This document shows positions 58,893 to 64,000 of a DNA stretch of 64,000 nt, in pieces (position 1 is the first letter of the stretch; each line of letters begins with the position of its first letter). Position numbers and translations under genes: made by a program. Source of the stretch: Acidobacteriota bacterium (lineage in GTDB: Bacteria > Acidobacteriota > Terriglobia > Terriglobales > Acidobacteriaceae). The notes beneath the pieces are model-generated. The model had not been told where the DNA came from. It saw nothing but the letters and a program-made list of their open reading frames with translations, and made no database searches. Location of the stretch: contig QIBA01000047.1 in NCBI GenBank assembly GCA_003225175.1, forward strand, positions 1 through 64,000. The letters run 5' to 3'.

Positions 58893-61109
58893 ATGGACGC
58901 GCGCGAGCTGATTAAGTCGAACCCAGCAGAGCTCTCTGCTCAAAACACACCTGCGTCCCAGGGCATTCATTACGGTTGGGCGCGGCTTGTTCCTCTAAAT
59001 CCGGTTCAGCGTGTAGTGCGCCTGCTGCATAAGCATGTCTGGATCATCCTGGGCTGTACCTCGCTATCGGTGTCGGTGAGTGTGCTCTACGCGATGCGCC
59101 AGCCTCGCCTTTATCGTGCGACCACAAACATCGCGATTGATCGCGACAGTAACGCCACCGTGCCACTTAACAAGGCCTTTGCTTCAGCGCTGGGGGACGC
59201 TGACGATTACAGCGTCAGTCTGGAAACGCAGATCCGTGTTCTCGCAAGCCGTAGCCTTGCTGAGGTTGTAGTTCGCAAGCTGGACCTGGCGCATAATGCC
59301 GAGTTCATGCGCGATGCAAACCGGCAGTTTGCCTCTCTTCGTGAGATTGCACCTGCCCCGGAGAGCATAGCCGTGCAGGCGCTTCTCTCCGGACTCTCGG
59401 TGAAGACGATCAAGAACACGCGAGTGGTTGAGGTGAGCTTCACGGGCAGATATCGCGATCTAAACGCCAGAATCGTAAATACTCTGGTCGACGTTTTTAT
59501 CGACGACAATATCCGCTCCCGCTATGAGGCCGCAAATCGCGCAGCCAAATTCCTTTCGGCACAACTGACTGAGTTGCGCGCGACAGTTGAGGAATCTCAG
59601 CAGAAGCTGGTTGCGTACGAGCGGGAACATAACATCCTCATGGTCGACGACAAGCAAAATGTTGTTACCAGCAAGCTCAATGAACTGAACAAGCAGCTGA
59701 CGGCCGCGGAAGAAGATCGCATGGAGAAGGAGGCCTCGTACCAGGCAATTGCGGCGGGTAGCCTTGATCGCATCGGCGAAAACAAAAGCGGAGAGGCGCT
59801 GCAGAGTCTTCGCCTGCGTGAAGCTGAACTGAAAAACGAATACGCGCAGGCCACAACTACGTACGGTCCCAACCATCCAAAGGTTATAGAGCTGACGAAT
59901 CGCATCAATGCGATAAACCTGAGTATTCAGACAGAACTCAAGAGATTGCAGGCAAGAGCCGAGCTTGAATATCAGGTTGCATCGCGGCGGGAGCAGAAGC
60001 TGCGGGCCGCCTTTGAGGCGCAAAAAGTCGAAGCCAATCGATTAAATGTGAGCGCCATTCAATATGGACTACTAAGAAGGGAATCCGAAGCAAACCGCCA
60101 GCTCTACGATAACCTTGAAGAACGCATGAAAGAGGCCGGCGTTGCCGCCGGCCTCCGCTCGACAAATGTCCGGCTGATAGATCCGGCTGAGGCCACCGAA
60201 CTGCCGGTCTCGCCCTATCTTCCACGCAGCAGTTACTTAGGCCTCTTTCTGGGATTTCTTCTCAGCGCAGCAGTGATCGGATTCAGGGAAAGCATGGATC
60301 GTGCTCTTCGTGACCCGGCGGACGTTGAATCATTTACGGCAATGCCGTCGTTGGCAATTATTCCGCAACATCGTGGTTCGCCGCGATTGCTCACTTCGAA
60401 AGTTGGCGAAGCACCTCAAGTCCTCAGTTTGACTGAACCTCGCACTGCTATCGCGGAAGCGTATCGCTCTCTTGGAACGTCGATTCTGCTGGCGTCTCGT
60501 GATTTGAAATCGTTGCTGGTTTCAAGTCCGCTACCCGCTGAGGGTAAGACGATGACCGCTGCGAACGTCGCGGTTGTCCTCGCCCAACAAGGCAAGGCTG
60601 TACTGCTAGTTGACGCGGATCTTCGCAAGCCTGGACTGGATCGGGAATTTGGAATTGCCGGCACGCCGGGGCTGAGCGATCTTCTTTCAGGCGGAGCCGG
60701 TGAAGAATGTGTTATTCACAAAATCGAAGGCGTGGCAAATCTATCCATCGTAGCGGCGGGAAGTTCGCCGGCGATGACGGCTGAGATGCTTGGTTCGGAC
60801 AGAATGCGTGCAATTATGGAATCATGGCGTGAGCGCTACGATTACGTAATTCTCGATACACCGCCGATTATCGCGGCTACGGATGCGGTGCGCCTTTCAA
60901 AGGAAGTTGATTCTGTGCTGCTGGTGATTCGTTCCGGACAGACCCCGACCGATGCACTCGCTCGAAGCTGTGATGTGTTGAATCAGGCTAACATCCCAGT
61001 GTTAGGCATCGTCGTGAATGGAGTTAGCCCACGTTCATCCGGATCGTACTATTACGGATATTATCCCCAGCTCGCGAAAGGTTATTACACCAATTCACCC
61101 CAGGTCTGA
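58893..61109 (+). CDS. Wzz-type chain-length regulator fused to BY-kinase (polysaccharide copolymerase)
   Basis: A 738-residue inner-membrane tyrosine autokinase for exopolysaccharide assembly. Wzz domain: first helix about residues 48-68, then a periplasmic region with long coiled coils (about 210-400), the conserved Pro-rich segment LPVSPYLPRSS and a second helix near 450. BY-kinase domain: Walker A as SPLPAEGKTMTAANVA, Walker A' VLLVDADLRKPGLD and Walker B YVILDTPPII. The C-terminus is a tyrosine cluster (SGSYYYGYYPQLAKGYY), the autophosphorylation site. Phosphorylation cycles set polymer length and export. A methyltransferase gene follows, fitting a polysaccharide locus that is only partly visible. 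Confidence 0.93.
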   Translation: MDARELIKSNPAELSAQNTPASQGIHYGWARLVPLNPVQRVVRLLHKHVWIILGCTSLSVSVSVLYAMRQPRLYRATTNIAIDRDSNATVPLNKAFASALGDADDYSVSLETQIRVLASRSLAEVVVRKLDLAHNAEFMRDANRQFASLREIAPAPESIAVQALLSGLSVKTIKNTRVVEVSFTGRYRDLNARIVNTLVDVFIDDNIRSRYEAANRAAKFLSAQLTELRATVEESQQKLVAYEREHNILMVDDKQNVVTSKLNELNKQLTAAEEDRMEKEASYQAIAAGSLDRIGENKSGEALQSLRLREAELKNEYAQATTTYGPNHPKVIELTNRINAINLSIQTELKRLQARAELEYQVASRREQKLRAAFEAQKVEANRLNVSAIQYGLLRRESEANRQLYDNLEERMKEAGVAAGLRSTNVRLIDPAEATELPVSPYLPRSSYLGLFLGFLLSAAVIGFRESMDRALRDPADVESFTAMPSLAIIPQHRGSPRLLTSKVGEAPQVLSLTEPRTAIAEAYRSLGTSILLASRDLKSLLVSSPLPAEGKTMTAANVAVVLAQQGKAVLLVDADLRKPGLDREFGIAGTPGLSDLLSGGAGEECVIHKIEGVANLSIVAAGSSPAMTAEMLGSDRMRAIMESWRERYDYVILDTPPIIAATDAVRLSKEVDSVLLVIRSGQTPTDALARSCDVLNQANIPVLGIVVNGVSPRSSGSYYYGYYPQLAKGYYTNSPQV

Positions 61110-61133
61110 ATTGAGAAGATAACGCTCGTTTGT

Positions 61134-61274
61134 TCAAGCAGCCTTATTACGGCGGGTGGTGCGCTGAGGCGTTGTTTCGTGCATCCTGCGGTCGGATTCT
61201 GCGGCGGCGCGGCATAGAGAGAGCACGACGATAAACAAGAGAACCCAAATCGCAACTCCTAACGCCCACCACAT
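61134..61274 (-). CDS. Small single-pass membrane protein, 46 residues
   Basis: On the minus strand between two plus-strand genes. The ATG at 61274 opens a frame starting MWWALGVAIWVLLFIVVLSL, one strong membrane helix of about 20 residues, then CRAAAESDRRMHETT and a basic tail ending RRNKAA. The layout (short helix, Arg-rich cytoplasmic end) is typical of small bacterial membrane proteins, and similar LCRAA-x-x-DRR sequences occur, as I recall, in related genomes. The ribosome site is weak (CGAG), so translation is not assured. It is too short for most annotation. Confidence 0.5.
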   Translation of the reverse strand: MWWALGVAIWVLLFIVVLSLCRAAAESDRRMHETTPQRTTRRNKAA

Positions 61275-61287
61275 ACGACTCGACTCG

Positions 61288-62133
61288 ATGACACCGTCCT
61301 ACTCACACTTAGATGCTGAATCTTCAAAGGAGTCGTTTCCTGTCGTTTCCCGGCGCAACTCTGCCCGCTTCGACAATGGCGCTGTCTTAAGTCCAACGTC
61401 GGAGACGTCGGCTGAAGCGTTCTTTGAGCGGCACGCCGGTGCTTTGGCTGATTGCTACCAGAGCGGGAGCTACGCTCAGCGCCGCAGCCTGGTTCGCGAA
61501 ATTATCGGTGAGGAACTGCTTAGACGGAACCGTCCGGTGACGACGATCAGGCTTCTCGACTTCGGTTGTGGGAGCGGCATCCTGTTGAAAGATGCAGCCG
61601 ATCTTGGCCTACAGGCCACGGGAGTCGACAGCTGCAAAGGCATGATTCTTGCTGCGCGCGATCAACTCGCCGGTTTGCGCAAGCAGGTCAGCCTGGAATG
61701 GCTTCGCAGCAGTTCCGCAAAAGGGAACTACGAGCGAGAGAGCTATGACATAGTTTTGTGTCTGTCCGTTCTCGAGTTTCTTCACGATATGCGAAGTGCG
61801 TTGTCGCGTATTTGCGCTCGTGTGATGAGAGGCGGAATTCTCGTCCTCTCGGTTCCAAACCGGCACAGTTTGCTGCGAAGCCTGGAAGGCTTCATCTATC
61901 GCAATCCACGTGCGTTCCATTGTTTCCCTCGGTTGCACCATTTGACTGGCGCTGACTCATATCTGAACTACCAGGTTCATCAATTTACTCGCGCTGAGTT
62001 ATCGGGCTTTCTCCATGAATACGGACTGAGGGAAGAACAACATCGATTTCACGTAGCTCCGCCCCTGTTGCACTGCTTGGGAAGATTTGAGCCCATTGGA
62101 ATGATGCTGATGGCGGTCTTTCGTAGAGTTTGA
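61288..62133 (+). CDS. Class I SAM-dependent methyltransferase
   Basis: A 281-residue cytoplasmic enzyme with a Rossmann methyltransferase fold. Motif I is LLDFGCGSGILLKDA near residue 90; the acidic end of strand 2 is in TGVDSCKGM, and motif IV is YDIVLCLSVLEFL. The C-terminal part with FHCFPRLHHLTGAD and YLNYQVHQFTRAEL suggests a cap for a medium-sized acceptor such as a sugar or lipid. The substrate is unknown. Position right after a polysaccharide copolymerase hints at sugar methylation, inferred from context only. A start at 61288 is in the normal range; the upstream signal is weak. Confidence 0.85.
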   Translation: MTPSYSHLDAESSKESFPVVSRRNSARFDNGAVLSPTSETSAEAFFERHAGALADCYQSGSYAQRRSLVREIIGEELLRRNRPVTTIRLLDFGCGSGILLKDAADLGLQATGVDSCKGMILAARDQLAGLRKQVSLEWLRSSSAKGNYERESYDIVLCLSVLEFLHDMRSALSRICARVMRGGILVLSVPNRHSLLRSLEGFIYRNPRAFHCFPRLHHLTGADSYLNYQVHQFTRAELSGFLHEYGLREEQHRFHVAPPLLHCLGRFEPIGMMLMAVFRRV

Positions 62134-62275
62134 GATCGTGGATTTGAAAATGGTCTGGCTTGGAGAGATGCTCCTGTCACGACTCGATTCATGCTGACCC
62201 GATCTATGCAAGAGTGAAACAGTATTAAGTCAGAATTCGGCCGAGGCAGGAGGATCCACGTACATCACTGCCTCC

Positions 62276-63193
62276 TTACTGCCGAATTCGCGGATTCACC
62301 ACCGCATATAGGACATCGGTTAGAAGATTCACGGCTATGTATGTAAGTCCAATCGCGAGGATGCAACCCTGAACGAGAAAGTAGTCGCGGCTGCTGATTG
62401 CGCTGATAGTCAGGCGTCCAATTCCAGGCCACGAAAAAATCGTCTCCGTGACTATGGCGCCCGCGAGAAGTGAGCCAAATTGCAGGCCGAGGACTGTGAG
62501 CACGGGAATCATCGCATTGCGCAGGGCATGCTTGTAGACCACTTTGCTCTCGCTCAAGCCTTTTGCGCGAGCGGTGCGTACATAGTCTTGACTCAACTCC
62601 TCGAGCATGGCGGTCCGCACCATTCGCGTGAGGATTGCCGCCAGTGCGCCTCCCAGCGTGACGGCAGGTAATACTAAGTGCTCCCATGTTCCGGCTCCTG
62701 AAACTGGAAGCAGGCCAAGCTTGATGGCGAAGAACAGAATCAGAATCGGCCCGAGTGCAAAATTGGGAAACGATAGGCCGAAAAGGCTTACGACGCTCAG
62801 TAAGCGATCGTCCCAGCGATTGCGCCGTTGCGCGGAACGCACCCCTGCAGGAATCGACAGAAGGAGTGCCACGACGAGAGCCGCAACTGTCAGTCGCAGC
62901 GTGTATGGATAGCGCTCCCAGATGACGCGGCCAACATCCTGATTCAGTCGAATGGATTGCCCCAATCGTCCGTGCAGGACTCCCTTCCAGTACTGCAGAT
63001 ATTGTTTTCCTATTGGCTGATCGAGCCCATATGCATGGCGCGCTACCTGAATATCAGCACTAGCCGCTCCTTCGCCGAGCATGGCTTGAATCGGATCGCC
63101 GGGTACCAGGTGAATCAGCAGGAAGACAACCGAGACCACCAGCCACAGTACGGGCAGGGTGTACACAAGTCGGGAGACGATCAGCCGAATCAT
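62276..63193 (-). CDS. ABC transporter permease, DppB/OppB family
   Basis: A 305-residue inner-membrane subunit of a peptide- or nickel-type ABC importer. Six helices are visible: near residues 8-30, 98-120, 132-155, 170-190, 230-250 and 275-295. The N-terminal family pattern is LIHLVPGDPIQAMLG and the cytoplasmic EAA loop reads DYVRTARAKGLSESKVVYKH. The partner permease (DppC), the ATPases and the binding protein are not visible in this direction; they would lie downstream (lower coordinates), where none is found, or elsewhere. It follows the CNNM-type gene by 21 bp. Confidence 0.92.
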   Translation of the reverse strand: MIRLIVSRLVYTLPVLWLVVSVVFLLIHLVPGDPIQAMLGEGAASADIQVARHAYGLDQPIGKQYLQYWKGVLHGRLGQSIRLNQDVGRVIWERYPYTLRLTVAALVVALLLSIPAGVRSAQRRNRWDDRLLSVVSLFGLSFPNFALGPILILFFAIKLGLLPVSGAGTWEHLVLPAVTLGGALAAILTRMVRTAMLEELSQDYVRTARAKGLSESKVVYKHALRNAMIPVLTVLGLQFGSLLAGAIVTETIFSWPGIGRLTISAISSRDYFLVQGCILAIGLTYIAVNLLTDVLYAVVNPRIRQ

Positions 63194-63214
63194 GCGCCGT
63201 TTCCTGACGCTGCT

Positions 63215-64000
63215 CTAGGATTCATGGAAGAGAGAAGGTTGTTCTTCCGCTTGAGGTTCTGGTGTGCTGAGCGCCTCGACCTTAACTTGAAGGACGCGAC
63301 GGTCATACATCTGAAGGACGGTGTAGCGGCGTGCTTCGAACTCGACCGAATCGCCGGTCTGCGGCAAACGTCCAAGGCGCCACATGATGAAGCCCCCTAA
63401 AGTTTCGAAGCCTTCATCGCGGGGCAGGCGAATGCGCAGGTGCGACTCGAGATCGCGAACGTTCGCGCCGCCTTCCAGAACCAATGCTCCGGTGTCGAGC
63501 AGATGGGGCTGGACGGTGACATCAAACTCGTCCTCAATCTCGCCGACGATCTGTTCAAGGGCGTCCTCGACCGTGACGAGACCAACCGTCGATCCATACT
63601 CATCCACAACGATGGCGAGGTGACGCTTGCGCTGTCTGAATTCCGCCAATAGATCGATCACCGGTTTTGTTTCGGGAACAACAAGAACGTCGCGCATGAT
63701 GTGTCGTACGCGCAATGTGACTTCCGGCGGGAGTGGTCGTGCTCGCGCCGAAATGCGCAAGTGCATGAAGCGCGATAGGTCCTTGGAATAGAGCATGCCG
63801 ACAATGTGTTCTTTGCCCAAAGCGGGATCGTAAACGGGGATTCGCGAGTGTTGATCCTCAACGACGCGCGCCATGGCATCTTCGAGCGTCATATCCGCAG
63901 GCAGGGAGAATATGTTCTGGCGTGGTACAAGGATCTCTCGCACGGTCATGTTCTCCAGCTCCAGCGCGCGGTGCATGATCTCCTCCTGTAGCGGAGGCAG
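63215..64000 (-). CDS. CNNM/CorC-type hemolysin-family protein, N-terminus cut by window edge
   Basis: The 261 C-terminal residues of a protein whose start lies beyond the right edge; the frame is open from 64000. Visible are the end of the linker (LPPLQEEIMHRALELEN), a pair of CBS domains (from TVREILVPRQNIFSLP to about 130 residues on, with HSRIPVYD and AIVVDEYGSTVGLVTVEDAL), and the C-terminal CorC_HlyC transporter-associated domain (LESHLRIRLPRDEGFETLGG). The missing part would be the DUF21 (CNNM) membrane domain. Such proteins are linked to Mg2+/Co2+ transport or extrusion; hemolysin is a historical name. An internal ATG at 63976 is not the real start. Confidence 0.9.
   Translation of the reverse strand: MPPLQEEIMHRALELENMTVREILVPRQNIFSLPADMTLEDAMARVVEDQHSRIPVYDPALGKEHIVGMLYSKDLSRFMHLRISARARPLPPEVTLRVRHIMRDVLVVPETKPVIDLLAEFRQRKRHLAIVVDEYGSTVGLVTVEDALEQIVGEIEDEFDVTVQPHLLDTGALVLEGGANVRDLESHLRIRLPRDEGFETLGGFIMWRLGRLPQTGDSVEFEARRYTVLQMYDRRVLQVKVEALSTPEPQAEEQPSLFHES

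Noticed and set aside
1-64000. Genomic island, prophage or insertion sequence
   Set aside because: No integrase, transposase, tRNA-linked att site or abrupt change in gene style; the contents are core functions.

Overview
The window looks like a chromosomal segment of an Acidobacteriota genome, probably of the Terriglobia (Koribacter/Acidobacteriales-like). This is inferred from gene content: an ADOP-type duplicated FtsX permease, menaquinone synthesis by the futalosine route (mqnA), a type IV pilus operon with its own pilS/pilR, frequent GTG/TTG starts, moderate GC, and many short palindromic repeats between genes. I see no tRNA or rRNA genes, prophage, integrase, transposase or CRISPR array. 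Almost all of it is core housekeeping DNA.

Layout. Positions 1-3.5 kb: a truncated lipoprotein gene, a response regulator with an RsbRD-like output domain, a small membrane protein and a 46-residue secreted peptide, separated by repeat-bearing spacers. 3.9-9.9 kb (minus): a periplasmic penicillin-acylase-family hydrolase, a two-gene ABC-2 exporter and an HD-GYP c-di-GMP phosphodiesterase. 9.9-19.1 kb (minus): a dense block with gpsA-plsY and pgpA (phospholipid synthesis), thpR-cinA, a beta-propeller protein, yacG, rimO and a TgpA-like transglutaminase. 19.2-26 kb: the SRP RNA gene, fabH, a VTT-domain membrane protein, mqnA, then dprA-topA. 26.4-31.8 kb: a hypothetical gene, an aldehyde dehydrogenase with a clear terminator, and an ADOP permease behind a possible coupled small ORF.

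31.8-36.3 kb (plus) carries uppS-cdsA-dxr-rseP (isoprenoid, phospholipid and envelope-stress functions), closed by a terminator. 36.7-44 kb (plus) carries pilB-pilT-pilC, a strong terminator, then pilS-pilR. 44.1-49.8 kb (minus) is a complete ilvD-ilvB-ilvN-ilvC-cupin operon for branched-chain amino acids. 49.9-64 kb holds a stand-alone gltB, a FucP-type sugar transporter, a K+ channel, mobA, an orphan MlaF-like ATPase, a Wzz/BY-kinase for polysaccharide export, a methyltransferase, a DppB-like permease and a truncated CNNM/CorC-type protein.

The most interesting discovery is upstream of ilvD (49.54-49.78 kb, minus). A near-consensus promoter is followed by an unannotated Leu/Val/Ile-rich leader peptide, and its stop codon lies inside the first of three segments that can form two mutually exclusive hairpins. 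This is the architecture of ribosome-mediated transcription attenuation of the ilv operon, although the terminator's U-tract is imperfect. Also notable are several distinct families of intergenic palindromes or repeats, including two copies of a GACGCAGCATGCTGCGTC palindrome, and three small proteins readily missed by gene callers.
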